Below are positions 25,343-34,179 of a stretch of DNA of 46,645 nt, one piece after another (the first letter of the stretch is position 1; each line of letters starts with the position of its first letter). The stretch is from Eubacteriales bacterium. Its GTDB lineage: Bacteria; Bacillota; Clostridia; Christensenellales; CAG-138. The position numbers were made by a program, and so were the translations under genes. Location: positions 1-46,645 of the forward strand of contig JAJFTZ010000008.1 in NCBI GenBank assembly GCA_021372675.1, read 5' to 3'. A model generated the notes under the pieces. That model saw only the letters and a list, made by a program, of their open reading frames with translations. It ran no database searches and was not told where the DNA came from.

Positions 25343-26379
25343 TGCATGAGCCTCCTTTCCAGGATCACGCCGTGGGCCACGCCGGGGATGCTTTCGCTTT
25401 GAAGGCTCGACGTGGGGCTCATAAGGGCGCCTGTCGCCATGAAGAACACGCGGTTGAGCTCGCCCTGCTCCATGCGCCCCAGGAGGTAGGCGTTGAGCAC
25501 CGCCGCGGAGCAGCCGCAGCCGCTCCCCCCGCACTCCGTCTTTTGATCGGGGCCGAACACGGCGTTGCCGCAGTCAAAATGCTTGTCGCCGATCTTCACG
25601 CCCCTCTGCCCGCACAGGTCCACAAACATCTCCGCACCGAACCTGCCGAGGTCGCCCGTGACCACGAGGTCGTAGTCGTCCGCGGTGCGCCCGGTATCCT
25701 TCAGATGCGCGAAGAAGGTATCCCGCGCCGCGGGCGCCATGGCGGCACCCATGTTGGAGGCGTCGGAAATGCCGAAATCCACCACACGGCCGATGGTGCC
25801 GCCCGTTACGCTCACGTTTTTAAATGCCGCGAGTCCCACGCTGTTCGCGTCGCACAAAATGCTCGCGCCCGCGCCCGTAACGGTGCGCTGCGCGGTGGGC
25901 GCCATTTGCGAGCCCATCTCCAGTGGGAAGCGGTACTGCCGTTCGGCGGTGGAAAAGTGGCTGGTGGCGGCGCACGCGACGCGCTTGGCGAAACCGCCGT
26001 CGATCATCATGGCGCCGATCAGGAGGGATTGCGCCATGGTGGAGCACGCGCCGTACAGCCCCAAGAATGGTATGTTCAGCTCGCGCGCGGCGTAGTTGGC
26101 GGAGATGATCTGGTTGAGCAGGTCGCCGCCCAGCAGGCAGTCGAGATCCTTTGGGCTTAGCTCCAGCTTATCGAGCGCCATGCGCACGCTGTACTCGAAC
26201 ATTTTGCGCTCGGCCTTTTCCCAGGTCCTCTCGCCCCAGGTATCGTCTTCTAAAATAAGGTCGAAATAATTCCCGAGCGGCCCCTTACCCTCCATATCGC
26301 CCACGATGACGGCGGCGGAGATCAATTTCGGCGGCAGGGTGAACAGCACCGTCTGCTCGCCGACTCGTTTATATTGCAT
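25339..26379 (-). CDS. spoVAD: Stage V sporulation protein AD
   Basis: A 346-residue protein with the thiolase-like fold of SpoVAD: LPFLGLYGACSTMAQ, ATSHFSTAERQYRFP and the late GGSGCGCSAAV. In Bacillus SpoVAD binds dipicolinic acid directly and sits on the inner spore membrane. Length is normal for the family. The thiolase-type cysteine position seems not to make it an enzyme. It follows spoVAC by 9 bp and overlaps spoVAE by 4 bp, so the three are translationally linked. Confidence 0.95.
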   Translation of the reverse strand: MQYKRVGEQTVLFTLPPKLISAAVIVGDMEGKGPLGNYFDLILEDDTWGERTWEKAERKMFEYSVRMALDKLELSPKDLDCLLGGDLLNQIISANYAARELNIPFLGLYGACSTMAQSLLIGAMMIDGGFAKRVACAATSHFSTAERQYRFPLEMGSQMAPTAQRTVTGAGASILCDANSVGLAAFKNVSVTGGTIGRVVDFGISDASNMGAAMAPAARDTFFAHLKDTGRTADDYDLVVTGDLGRFGAEMFVDLCGQRGVKIGDKHFDCGNAVFGPDQKTECGGSGCGCSAAVLNAYLLGRMEQGELNRVFFMATGALMSPTSSLQSESIPGVAHGVILERRLMQ

Positions 26380-26388
26380 GTTCCCGCC

Positions 26389-26844
26389 TCATTTCGCCGC
26401 GATGCAGGCAATGAGCCCCACGAGGATGGACGCGCTGATGCCGTACACCAGCACCGGCCCGGCGAGGCTGAAAAGCTTTGCGCCCACGCCCATCACATAG
26501 CCCTCGCGCTTGAATTCCATGGCGGGGGCGACGATGGAGTTGGCAAAGCCGGTGATGGGCACGACCGTGCCCGCGCCCGACCACGCGCCAAGCTTGTCGT
26601 ACACGCCTATGCCGGTGAGCGTCGCGCCCAAAAACACCATCACGATGGCGGTAAACGCGGAAAGCTCCTTTTCTCCCAGCTGCAAGTTATATTCGCCGAA
26701 GTCGCGCACAAGCTGCCCGATCAGGCAGATGATGCCGCCCGAGACGAACGCCTTCAGGCATTGCAAAAGCGTTTTGCTTCTCGGCATTTTTTGGTTGACG
26801 TGCTCCTGATAGCGCTGATGCTCAGGCGTTTTCGGTCTGCTCAA
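26389..26844 (-). CDS. spoVAC: Stage V sporulation protein AC
   Basis: A 151-residue membrane protein with about four to five hydrophobic segments. CLKAFVSGGIICLIGQ and the GAGTVVPITGFANSIVAPAMEF segment are typical of SpoVAC, a channel component for dipicolinic acid and a mechanosensitive pore in Bacillus. I place the start at TTG 26844, which gives the family length and has AAGGAGGAG seven bases upstream. The longer frame to 26964 would run through the preceding micro-gene. It overlaps that micro-gene by 23 bp. Confidence 0.9.
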   Translation of the reverse strand: MSRPKTPEHQRYQEHVNQKMPRSKTLLQCLKAFVSGGIICLIGQLVRDFGEYNLQLGEKELSAFTAIVMVFLGATLTGIGVYDKLGAWSGAGTVVPITGFANSIVAPAMEFKREGYVMGVGAKLFSLAGPVLVYGISASILVGLIACIAAK

Positions 26845-26980
26845 GCTTCTTCTCCTCCTTGTTGGTCCGTATTTTTTCCGCATACGGCTTATAGCGCGTT
26901 TCACGGTTGAGCGGGCCGTTGCTCCCCGCCCCGCCGTCGAAATCCACGGCCGGCAGGTTCGCATAAGGCTTATCGCACAT
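26822..26980 (-). CDS. 52-residue hydrophilic micro-protein in the spoVA operon
   Basis: A 52-codon ORF starting MCDKPYANLPAVDFDGG and ending EEKKLEQTENA. It has an excellent Shine-Dalgarno, AAAGGAGG, six bases before the ATG. It overlaps the 58-codon ORF upstream by 11 bp and spoVAC downstream by 23 bp, the pattern of a tightly coupled operon. It carries two related KPYA motifs, is highly charged and has no membrane segment. It does not look like a small acid-soluble spore protein. I do not recognise a family; expression in the forespore with spoVA is inferred from position. Confidence 0.65.
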   Translation of the reverse strand: MCDKPYANLPAVDFDGGAGSNGPLNRETRYKPYAEKIRTNKEEKKLEQTENA

Positions 26981-27146
26981 AATCAGCCTCCTTTATGCGG
27001 ATGCCATACGTATGCGCGCAGACGAAACGCGAGCCGCCGCTCGGCTGCTTATTCTCCCGCAGCATGCTGAAGGTGAGCAGCGCTCCGATGAGTAAAAGCA
27101 GCGCCGCGCAAAGAATCGCGAGCGCGAGTTTCCGTCTCCTAAGCAT
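26970..27146 (-). CDS. 58-residue single-span membrane micro-protein at the head of the spoVA operon
   Basis: A 58-codon ORF starting MLRRRKLALAILCAALLLL, with a basic N-terminus, one hydrophobic segment (about 7-27) and a hydrophilic C-terminus. GGAGG lies six bases before the ATG at 27146. Its end contains the Shine-Dalgarno of the next micro-gene. It has one cysteine outside the membrane segment. No family recognised. A possible forespore-type promoter lies upstream (GGATA then AAAACTA about 17 nt apart), but the match is weak. Confidence 0.6.
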   Translation of the reverse strand: MLRRRKLALAILCAALLLLIGALLTFSMLRENKQPSGGSRFVCAHTYGIRIKEADYVR

Positions 27147-27215
27147 AACGTTCCTCCGCGGATGATAGTCTTTTCTAGTTTTTCCGCTTTGTATTTTCCT
27201 ATCCCACGCAACGCT

Positions 27216-27246
27216 AAAACGGACGCGGCCTCCTCGCCGCGTCCGT
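27216..27246. terminator. Terminator after the MATE gene
   Basis: ACGGACGCGGC (27219-27229) and GCCGCGTCCGT (27236-27246) form a perfect 11-bp stem with a 6-nt loop. On the minus strand it is followed by TTT and on the plus strand by CCGTTTTT. Confidence 0.8.
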
Positions 27247-27281
27247 CCGTTTTTAAAGTAAAATTTACCCGCACGCGGCCT

Positions 27282-28607
27282 TCACAGCACGCGGCAGTCC
27301 CTCCATTTTCCGCTTTTGAAGCGCAGCGCAAAGACGGCGGCGCGAAACACCCAATCGAGAAACATGGCGCCCCACACACCGAAAACGCCAAATCCCAGCG
27401 TAATGCCCAAAATATAGGCGAACAACACGCGCAGCGCGAACATGGAGACGGTGGATACGACCATGGTAAAGCGCACGTCGCCCGCCGCGCGAAGCGCATA
27501 GGAGAGCGTGAACGAGATCGGCCACAGAAGCACTCCTATCGTGTTATGGAGGGTGGTCAGGGAAAACGCGAGCTCCTTCGCCTGCGCCGACAGGGCATAA
27601 AGGCCCATCACGGGCGTTTGCAGCAGCGTAACGACGATGCTCGAGCAAAGCGTGCCGAGGAAGGCGAGCTTTATGAATCGCTTCGCATAAAAGACCGCCT
27701 GTTCGTACTCCCCCGCGCCGACGCACTGCCCCACCACGGTCGTTATGGCGAGGTTGACGGCGGACGAGTAGCTGATGCCAAGCCCCATGAAGTTGTAGGC
27801 GACGCCGGTCGCCACGATCTCGGTGGTGCCTAAAAGCGCCACGATGCTCGAAACGAGCACGCGCCCAAGCTGGAACGAGCCGTTTTCGATGCCGGAGGGG
27901 ATGCTGAGGCGCAAGATCCTTTTTACCATCGCCGCATCCCACGAGACGATCTGAGAAAAGCTTACGCAAACCTCGTACCGCCCGCCCATGGACAGGCGCA
28001 GCATGGCCGCGGCCGCGAGCATGCGCGCAATAAGCATCGCGGTGGCGGCGCCCGCCACGCCCGCCCGGAAAACGAAGATGCCCACGGCGCTTCCCGCGAC
28101 GCTCAAAAGGTTCATGGCGATGGAGGTGAGCATGGGGGTGCGGGAATTTCCCGTAGCGCGAAAGAGCGCCGCGCACGAATGGTAGATTGCCAAAAAGGGG
28201 TAGGAAAGGCCCGATAAGACGAAATAGGTGATCGCGGCCTCCATCACGTCCCGCTCCACGCCGCCGAAAAAAAGACGCAGCATGGGCCGGTGCAGCAAAA
28301 CGACCAAGAGCAAAATACCCGTAGATATCGCCGCGTTGACGCCGATGAGCTGCCCGGCGGCCGCGCGCACCTGATTGGGCTCCCTGCGGCCTACGTACTG
28401 GGATACGACGATGGAGCCGCCGGAGGCGAGCGCGATGAGCACGTTGACGAACAGGAGGTTGATCATATCCACCAGCGAAACGGCCGAAACAGCCGCCTCG
28501 CCCGCATAGGAAAGCATCACGGTGGCCAGAAGGCCCACGGCGACGATAAAAACCTGATCCAGAAACAGAGGCATAATCAGGTTGCGCTGTTCTTTTACGG
28601 AAAACAT
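27282..28607 (-). CDS. MATE-family multidrug/sodium-type efflux protein
   Basis: A 441-residue membrane protein with about twelve hydrophobic segments in two homologous halves, the layout of MATE cation-coupled exporters. MATE-like segments include the early LPLFLDQVFIVAVGLLATVMLSY-like region, ASGGSIVVSQYVGRREP and, in the second half, VGQCVGAGEYEQA. The substrate is unknown; such proteins export cationic drugs or dyes. AGAGGA precedes the ATG and a good promoter is upstream. Its neighbour on the left is the spoVA operon and on the right the hydrogenase-type module; it is separate from both. Confidence 0.9.
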   Translation of the reverse strand: MFSVKEQRNLIMPLFLDQVFIVAVGLLATVMLSYAGEAAVSAVSLVDMINLLFVNVLIALASGGSIVVSQYVGRREPNQVRAAAGQLIGVNAAISTGILLLVVLLHRPMLRLFFGGVERDVMEAAITYFVLSGLSYPFLAIYHSCAALFRATGNSRTPMLTSIAMNLLSVAGSAVGIFVFRAGVAGAATAMLIARMLAAAAMLRLSMGGRYEVCVSFSQIVSWDAAMVKRILRLSIPSGIENGSFQLGRVLVSSIVALLGTTEIVATGVAYNFMGLGISYSSAVNLAITTVVGQCVGAGEYEQAVFYAKRFIKLAFLGTLCSSIVVTLLQTPVMGLYALSAQAKELAFSLTTLHNTIGVLLWPISFTLSYALRAAGDVRFTMVVSTVSMFALRVLFAYILGITLGFGVFGVWGAMFLDWVFRAAVFALRFKSGKWRDCRVL

Positions 28608-28638
28608 AGAAATCCTCTATTCCGATCTTCTCATGTGT

Positions 28639-28667
28639 ATCTTAGCCGACGGCCATGAGCGTGTCAA
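28639..28667 (-). promoter_or_regulatory. Promoter for the MATE gene
   Basis: TTGACA (28662-28667), a 17-nt spacer and TAAGAT (28639-28644) on the minus strand, about 31 nt before the start codon. Confidence 0.7.
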
Positions 28668-28710
28668 GGAAAGCGCAGGGCGGACGCCTTCCCCCGAAAA
28701 CAGTGCGCAA

Positions 28711-28736
28711 AAAAGGCGCGCCGCGGCGCGCCTTTT
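28711..28736. terminator. Terminator after the NADH-ferredoxin module
   Basis: AAAAGGCGCGCC (28711-28722) and GGCGCGCCTTTT (28725-28736) are perfect complements, with Ts at the 3' end on either strand. It ends the nuoE-nuoF operon. Confidence 0.88.
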
Positions 28737-28764
28737 ATAAAAGCGTTAGAATCCTTTGGTTCGC

Positions 28765-30561
28765 TTACTTCCGTACGATGGCCGCAAACTTGCACTTCTC
28801 CATGCAGGCGCCGCACTTGATGCACTTGCTCTGGTCGATCACGTACACGCCCTTAACCTCGCCGGAGATGGCGCTCGCGGGACAAACCTTGGAGCAGAGG
28901 CTGCAGCCCTTGCACTTATCGGGCAGGATGTAGTAGCTCAGAAGCGACTTGCATACGCCCGCGGGACAGCGCTTTTCGCGGATATGCGCCTCGTACTCGT
29001 CGCGGAAATAGCGGATGGTGCTTAAAACCGGGTTCGGCGCGGTCTGCCCAAGGCCGCAGAGCGAAGCCGCTTTGATGTTTTTCGCCAGCGCCTCGAGCTT
29101 TTCAAGGTCGCCCTCCTCGCCGCGCCCTTCGGTGATCTTCTCGAGCATTTCGAGCATCCTGCGCGTGCCGATACGGCAGGGCGCGCATTTGCCGCAGGAT
29201 TCATCCACGGTGAACTCGAGGAAGAACTTAGCGATGTTCACCATGCAGTTGTCCTCGTCCATCACGATCATGCCGCCGGAGCCCATCATGGAGCCGATGG
29301 CGATAAGGTTATCGTAGTCGATGGGGATATCGAGGTGCTCGGCGGGGATGCAGCCGCCGGACGGGCCGCCCGTTTGCGCGGCCTTGAACCTGCGCCCGTT
29401 GGGTATGCCGCCGCCGATCTCGTAAATGATCTCGCGAAGCGTGGTACCCATGGGAATCTCCACGAGGCCGGTGTTGTTGATCTTGCCGCCGAGCGCGAAC
29501 ACCTTGGTGCCCTTGCTCTTTTCGGTGCCCATGGAGGCAAACCATTCCGCCCCGTTGAGGATGATCTGGCAGACGTTGGCGAAGGTTTCCACGTTATTTA
29601 GGATGGTGGGCTTGCCGAACAGGCCCTTCACGGCCGGGAACGGGGGGCGGGGGCGCGGCTCGCCGCGGCCGCCCTCGATGGAGGCCATGAGCGCGGTCTC
29701 CTCGCCGCATACGAACGCGCCGGAGCCGAGGCGCAGGTCGATGTCGAAGCTGAAATCGGTGCCGAAAATATGCTCGCCCAAGAGGCCGTATTCGCGCGCC
29801 TGATCTATGGCGATGCGCAGGCGTTTGACGGCGATGGGGTATTCCGCGCGAACGTAGATGTAGCCCTGCTGCGCGCCGATCGCGTAGCCGGCGATAGCCA
29901 TGGCCTCGAGCACCGCGTGCGGGTCGCCCTCAAGCACGCTTCGATCCATGAACGCGCCGGGGTCGCCCTCGTCGGCGTTGCAGCAAACGTATTTGATATC
30001 GCTCTCGGAGGCCTTGGCGAACTGCCACTTGAGGCCGGTGGGGAAGCCTCCGCCCCCGCGCCCGCGAAGGCCGCTCTTTTTAACGATGTTGATCACGTCG
30101 TCGCGCGAAAGCTCGTTCAGACATTTTTCCAGCGCCTTGTAGCCGCCGAACGCGAGGTATTCGTCGATGTTTTCCGGGTCGATCACGCCGCAGTTACGGA
30201 GCGCCACGCGCTTTTGCTTTTTGTAGAACTCCACCTGCTCGAGCGAGCGGACGCTGTGATCCTCCGCGACGCTTTCCTTATAAAGAAGGTCCTGAACGAT
30301 GCGGCCCTTCAAAAGATGCTCGCTCACGATGCGGCTTACGTCGCTCACCTTCACGTGGCTGTAGAAGGAGCCTTCGGGGTACACGATCACCACGGGGCCG
30401 GTCTCGCAGAGGCCGAAGCAGCCTGTGGGGACGATTTTTACTTCCTTTTCGAGGCGGTTGAGCTTAAGCTCTTCCTCGAACTTAGCAACGATGCCGTGCG
30501 AATTGGAGGAGGAGCAGCCCGTGCCCGTGCAAACGAGGACTTGCGAACGATAAAATTCCAT
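28765..30561 (-). CDS. nuoF: NADH-binding flavoprotein of a hydrogenase-type complex (NuoF/HndC/HydB)
   Basis: A 598-residue iron-sulfur flavoprotein. Residues 1-100 are a thioredoxin-like [2Fe-2S] domain (CTGTGCSS and GCFGLC). The NuoF core has GRGGGGFPTG (about 166-175) for FMN and CGEETALM, then the [4Fe-4S] motif ESCGKCAPCRIGTRR. The C-terminus adds two [4Fe-4S] clusters, CKGCSLCSKVCP and CIKCGACMEKCK. This is the layout of the NAD(P)H subunit of bifurcating [FeFe] hydrogenases and related complexes, which oxidise NADH and exchange electrons with ferredoxin. The catalytic hydrogenase subunit that usually follows is absent: a terminator comes next. AAGGAGG is nine bases before the ATG. Confidence 0.93.
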   Translation of the reverse strand: MEFYRSQVLVCTGTGCSSSNSHGIVAKFEEELKLNRLEKEVKIVPTGCFGLCETGPVVIVYPEGSFYSHVKVSDVSRIVSEHLLKGRIVQDLLYKESVAEDHSVRSLEQVEFYKKQKRVALRNCGVIDPENIDEYLAFGGYKALEKCLNELSRDDVINIVKKSGLRGRGGGGFPTGLKWQFAKASESDIKYVCCNADEGDPGAFMDRSVLEGDPHAVLEAMAIAGYAIGAQQGYIYVRAEYPIAVKRLRIAIDQAREYGLLGEHIFGTDFSFDIDLRLGSGAFVCGEETALMASIEGGRGEPRPRPPFPAVKGLFGKPTILNNVETFANVCQIILNGAEWFASMGTEKSKGTKVFALGGKINNTGLVEIPMGTTLREIIYEIGGGIPNGRRFKAAQTGGPSGGCIPAEHLDIPIDYDNLIAIGSMMGSGGMIVMDEDNCMVNIAKFFLEFTVDESCGKCAPCRIGTRRMLEMLEKITEGRGEEGDLEKLEALAKNIKAASLCGLGQTAPNPVLSTIRYFRDEYEAHIREKRCPAGVCKSLLSYYILPDKCKGCSLCSKVCPASAISGEVKGVYVIDQSKCIKCGACMEKCKFAAIVRK

Positions 30562-30575
30562 ACTTCGCCGCCTCC

Positions 30576-30953
30576 TTACTTATTGCCGGCTTCGTAGTAG
30601 CCGATGGTGTATTCGTCCACGACGCGGTTGTTGACGATATGCTCGGTGATGATCTTGCCCACCATATCGGGCGTGATCTTCACATACGTCACCTTTTCCT
30701 CACCGGGCTTATATACTTCAACGATGGGCTCGAGGCGGCAAACGCCGATGCAGCCCGTCTGCGCGACGATAACGTCCTTCAGGCCGCGCTTGGCGACCTC
30801 GTCCATGAACGCCGCGAGAACCGGGCGCGCCCCGGCCGCGATGCCGCAGGTAGCCATGCCCACGACCACGCGCGTGCCGTTGTGCTCCTTGCGCAAATTG
30901 ATGGTATCGAGCGTTTTTTGGCGGATTGCTTCCAACTCCTGGAGCGATTTCAT
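30576..30953 (-). CDS. hndB: [2Fe-2S] ferredoxin-like subunit (HndB type)
   Basis: A 125-residue soluble protein with a thioredoxin-like [2Fe-2S] fold. The cysteines are in MATCGIAAGA and QTGCIGVC. Its place between the ATPase-like protein and NuoF is that of HndB in NADP-reducing and bifurcating hydrogenases. It probably relays electrons within the complex. It overlaps the upstream gene by 4 bp. The first ligand region contains one Cys rather than the Cx4C of NuoE, as is usual for this family. Confidence 0.85.
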   Translation of the reverse strand: MKSLQELEAIRQKTLDTINLRKEHNGTRVVVGMATCGIAAGARPVLAAFMDEVAKRGLKDVIVAQTGCIGVCRLEPIVEVYKPGEEKVTYVKITPDMVGKIITEHIVNNRVVDEYTIGYYEAGNK

Positions 30954-31513
30954 ATGTCCCTACCTCCGTTTACTTCTTCGATTCCCTCTATGAGATAAGC
31001 CTTAAGCCATTGCATCACCTCGGGTGCGGAAAAGGGGACGCCCTCCCCGAGTGCTGCGCGTATTCCGCGTGTGTCGAATGTGAATTCCGCTTGGCCGCGC
31101 GCGTAGCGCAGTACAAAATCCACGTTCTCGTTGCAGACGCATAAGGTCAGCATGGTTTCCGCCATGTTCCCGAGCGGCGGCCTGTCGATGTGGTCAAGAG
31201 CGTAGCTCGCGCCGATCCCGGTGCCCTCGCCCGGCGCGGAATTTAAGTAAAAACTTCCGCCGCAGCCTTCGGCCCCCTCCTTGAAGAAGGGTATCCCGAG
31301 GCCAACCCTTCGCGTGCCGCGCGAGGTGAAAAAGGGGCTTACCACGCGCATTTTGGTTTCCTCGTCCATGCCGCGGCCGTTATCGTTTACGCTCACGGAC
31401 AACAGGTTCTTTGCCTCGTCGATATCGACTGCGACCGTGATGAGGTTCGCGCCCGCCGACAGGGAATTTTGCACGATGTCGAGCAGATGGAGCGCGATCT
31501 CCTTCATCACCAT
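30950..31513 (-). CDS. GHKL ATPase-domain protein in the NADH-ferredoxin operon
   Basis: A 187-residue protein with a histidine-kinase-type ATPase domain alone: N box LDIVQNSLSAGANLI, DNGRGMD and GLGIPFFKEGAEGCGGSF. There is no phosphorylated histidine domain or membrane segment, so it is not a conventional sensor kinase. Homologous genes sit in the same position in many clostridial hydrogenase operons, where the role is not firmly known; assembly or regulation are proposed. Start and stop are tightly linked to the genes on each side. Confidence 0.82.
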   Translation of the reverse strand: MVMKEIALHLLDIVQNSLSAGANLITVAVDIDEAKNLLSVSVNDNGRGMDEETKMRVVSPFFTSRGTRRVGLGIPFFKEGAEGCGGSFYLNSAPGEGTGIGASYALDHIDRPPLGNMAETMLTLCVCNENVDFVLRYARGQAEFTFDTRGIRAALGEGVPFSAPEVMQWLKAYLIEGIEEVNGGRDI

Positions 31514-31516
31514 GGC

Positions 31517-32008
31517 TTACGCTTCCTTTTGACGGAAATGGTCGAGGATGCCGGGCACGTCGGACGGTACAAGACGGCCGAACACCTCGTCGTTGATCAT
31601 CATCGCGGGCGCGAGGCCGCAGCAGCCGATGCAGCGCGTGGCGTCCAGCGTGAAAAGCCCGTCGGGCGTTGTTTTGCCGACCTCGACCTTAAGCTCTTTT
31701 TGTAGCTCGTCGATCACGTTTTGGGAGCCGCGCACGTAGCAGGCCGTGCCCAAACACAGGCCGATCTTATATTTCCCCTTGGGTGCAAGGGTGAAGAGCG
31801 AGTAAAAGGTGGCGATGCCGTAGATGGTGCTGACGGACGCACCCGTCTTATCGGAAATGTACCTTTGCACCTCGTCGTCGAGGCAGCCCATAAGCTCCTG
31901 CGCGTGCTGCATGATGGGAAGCAGCCCGCCCTGTTCGCCTTTCCACCGCGAAATAATCGTATCCAGCTTTTCGTACTGTTCCCTGCGGGCGTTTGTTACA
32001 CCGGCCAT
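31517..32008 (-). CDS. nuoE: NADH-ferredoxin module [2Fe-2S] subunit NuoE (HndA/HydC)
   Basis: A 163-residue thioredoxin-like [2Fe-2S] protein with ligands in CLGTAC and CIGCCG, and the usual N-terminal helical part (GGLLPIMQHAQELMG). It passes electrons to or from NuoF. I place the start at 32008, which gives the family length and has AAAGGAGGG 11 bases upstream; the open frame to 32107 looks fortuitous. It is the first gene of a four-gene operon. No convincing promoter or Rex operator could be fixed in the roughly 170 bp upstream. Confidence 0.92.
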   Translation of the reverse strand: MAGVTNARREQYEKLDTIISRWKGEQGGLLPIMQHAQELMGCLDDEVQRYISDKTGASVSTIYGIATFYSLFTLAPKGKYKIGLCLGTACYVRGSQNVIDELQKELKVEVGKTTPDGLFTLDATRCIGCCGLAPAMMINDEVFGRLVPSDVPGILDHFRQKEA

Positions 32009-32184
32009 GCTCTCAGAAACCCTCCTTTTGATGTGCGGACCGAGCGCGAATCGCACCATTGACAAAATTCCGACAATCGGCCTTGCTAAGTGTAACACAT
32101 CCCCCACCCAAAAGAAAGAGTTGCCGCCATAAAATTACTTAATATATCATTTCATGCATCAAATCCTGCATTTTGGCGGTAAAT

Positions 32185-32203
32185 AAAAAGGCCCTCCCGG
32201 GCC
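32185..32203 (-). terminator. Short terminator downstream of the YgiQ-type gene
   Basis: GGCCC (32190-32194) and GGGCC (32199-32203) form a short GC stem with a TCCC loop, followed on the minus strand by TTTTTATTT. A second hairpin, CCGCG/CGCGG, with its own TTTTTT lies closer to the stop codon (about 32211-32245). Confidence 0.65.
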
Positions 32204-32246
32204 AATGATAAAAAACCGACGCGATTCGCCGCGAAAAGCGCGGAAG

Positions 32247-34100
32247 TTAGCCTTTGCGCCTTCCACGCGGGGGTAAAGCCGACTCTCTCTCGGGCGGGAC
32301 AAGCGCGTTCTTATGGAAGCCGATGAGATCCTCGCGCCCGGCTTTCACAAGCGCCTTCCTCGCCATAGCGCGGTGCTGCGGCATGAAATACTGCATGAGC
32401 GCGCGTTGCATGGCCTTTTCCTCGTAAGAGCGCGGCACGTATACCTTTTCCATGGTGCGCGGGTCGAGGCCGGTATAATACATGCAGGTGGAAAGCGTGC
32501 CGGGCGTGGGATAAAAATCCTGCACCTGCTCGGGGCGCTGGCCGGTGCGCTTTAAAAACAGAGCGAGCTCCACGGCGCTGTTAAGGTCACTCCCCGGGTG
32601 GGAGCTCATGAAGTACGGCACGATGAACTGCTCCTTATCGAGGGCGCGGTTGATCGCCTTGTATTTCTGTAAAAAGCGCTCGTAGAGCGCGGCGGAGGGC
32701 TTGCCCATGAGCCTTAAGACCCTATCGTCCACATGCTCGGGCGCGACCTTGAGCTGCCCGCTCACATGGTGCCCAACAAGTTCGCGCAAAAAGGCGTCGT
32801 CACGGTCGAGCATGGCGTAATCGTAGCGCACGCCGGAGCGCACGAACACGCGCTTCACGCCCTCCACGGCGCGGAGCTTTTTTAAAAGGGCCACGTAATC
32901 CGAATGGTCGGCGTCCACCCGCTTGCAGGGGGTAAAGCCCAGGCACTGGCGGTTTTTGCACGCGCCCTCCTCGAGTTGGCGCTTGCACGCGGGGCGGCGG
33001 AAGTTGGCGGTGGGGCCGCCCACGTCGTGTATGTAGCCCTTGAAGCCGGGCTGCCTGGTGAGCAGTTTCGCCTCCTCCGTGAGCGACGCGTGGCTGCGGG
33101 ACTGCACGATGCGCCCCTGGTGGAAGGTGAGCGCGCAAAACGAGCACGCACCGAAGCAGCCGCGGCAGGAGGCGAGCGAAAACTCCACCTCGTCGAGCGC
33201 GGGGATGTGCTTATCGTAGCTCGGGTGCGGCCTTCTCGTATAGGGGAGCGCGTACACTTCGTCGAGCTCGGTGGAATTTAAAGGCATGGCGGGCGGGTTC
33301 ACCACCACGAAGCCTGAGCCGTGCGGCTGCACGAGCCGCTTGCCCCTTACGGGGTCCTGCTCCTCGTACTGCTTTAAAAACGCGCGCGCGTAGGCAGGCT
33401 TATCGGCTGCGACCTCGTCGTAGCTTTCGATAAGCGTATAGTCGTATATGTTTTCAAGGCTTTGCGTTTGGAACGCCGTACCCGCCACATAGGTGATGTC
33501 GCGGGGCCTGAGGCCCGAGGCGAGCGCGTCGGCAAGCTCGACGACCGCCCGTTCGGCCATGCCGTACACCACGAAATCCGCCACGGCGTCCACGAGCACG
33601 CTGCGGCGCACCTTATCGTCCCAATAGTCGTAATGGGCAAAGCGGCGAAGGCTTGCCTCGATGCCGCCCAAAATGATGGGTACGCCCTTATACGCCTCCC
33701 GCGCGCGGTGCGCGTACACGATAGCGGCGCGGTCGGGCCTCGCGCCCGCCTTGCCGCCGGGGGTGTAGGCGTCGTCGCTGCGCCGTTTGCGCGAGGAGGT
33801 GTAGTGATTGACCATGGAATCCATATTGCCGGAGGTGATTAAAAACGCGAGGCGCGGCTTGCCAAGCGCGCGAAAGGGTTCCGCGCTGTGCCAGTCCGGC
33901 TGCGCGATGATCCCCACCGTATAGCCGCGGCTTTCGAGCGTGCGGCCGATGATGGCCGCGCCGAAGCTCGGGTGGTCGATGTAGGCGTCGCCCGTGACGA
34001 GCACGAAATCGAGCCTTGCGATGCCGCGCGCTTCAAGCTCCGCGCGCGTCATGGGCAGCGGCGGAAGGGCGTTTTCAGGTTTTTTCGCGTTTCGTTCCAT
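32247..34100 (-). CDS. YgiQ-family radical SAM protein
   Basis: A 617-residue radical S-adenosylmethionine protein of the YgiQ (UPF0313) family. The N-terminal half resembles a cobalamin-type domain ([37 protein letters not shown]). The [4Fe-4S] motif CxxxCxxC is CFGACSFC (about residues 312-319), followed by a TIM-barrel region with [12 protein letters not shown] and [10 protein letters not shown]. The reaction is unknown; the family is widespread in anaerobes. A Shine-Dalgarno is not obvious, but the start near 34100 agrees with family length. Confidence 0.9.
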   Translation of the reverse strand: MERNAKKPENALPPLPMTRAELEARGIARLDFVLVTGDAYIDHPSFGAAIIGRTLESRGYTVGIIAQPDWHSAEPFRALGKPRLAFLITSGNMDSMVNHYTSSRKRRSDDAYTPGGKAGARPDRAAIVYAHRAREAYKGVPIILGGIEASLRRFAHYDYWDDKVRRSVLVDAVADFVVYGMAERAVVELADALASGLRPRDITYVAGTAFQTQSLENIYDYTLIESYDEVAADKPAYARAFLKQYEEQDPVRGKRLVQPHGSGFVVVNPPAMPLNSTELDEVYALPYTRRPHPSYDKHIPALDEVEFSLASCRGCFGACSFCALTFHQGRIVQSRSHASLTEEAKLLTRQPGFKGYIHDVGGPTANFRRPACKRQLEEGACKNRQCLGFTPCKRVDADHSDYVALLKKLRAVEGVKRVFVRSGVRYDYAMLDRDDAFLRELVGHHVSGQLKVAPEHVDDRVLRLMGKPSAALYERFLQKYKAINRALDKEQFIVPYFMSSHPGSDLNSAVELALFLKRTGQRPEQVQDFYPTPGTLSTCMYYTGLDPRTMEKVYVPRSYEEKAMQRALMQYFMPQHRAMARKALVKAGREDLIGFHKNALVPPERESALPPRGRRKG

Positions 34101-34150
34101 GGGGATACTTTAGCGTAAAAGGGCTTTTAGCGCAATACGCTTTATGGAAT

Positions 34151-34177
34151 GCGGCGGGAGGCGCGGCCCCCCGCCGC
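34151..34177 (-). terminator. Hairpin after the cyclic glucan synthase gene
   Basis: GCGGCGGG (34151-34158) and CCCGCCGC (34170-34177) form a perfect 8-bp stem but no T tract follows on the minus strand. Terminator activity is uncertain. Confidence 0.4.
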
Positions 34178-34179
34178 GT

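Noticed and set aside
26993..27499. 168-codon minus ORF overlapping the MATE gene end
   Set aside because: It runs out of frame through the MATE gene and the terminator; the 58-codon ORF with a proper Shine-Dalgarno explains the downstream part.
32009..32110. Rex operator upstream of nuoE (ATTGTC...GTCAAT)
   Set aside because: Only about 7 of 10 positions are symmetric and the outer bases do not match TTGT...ACAA well enough to claim.
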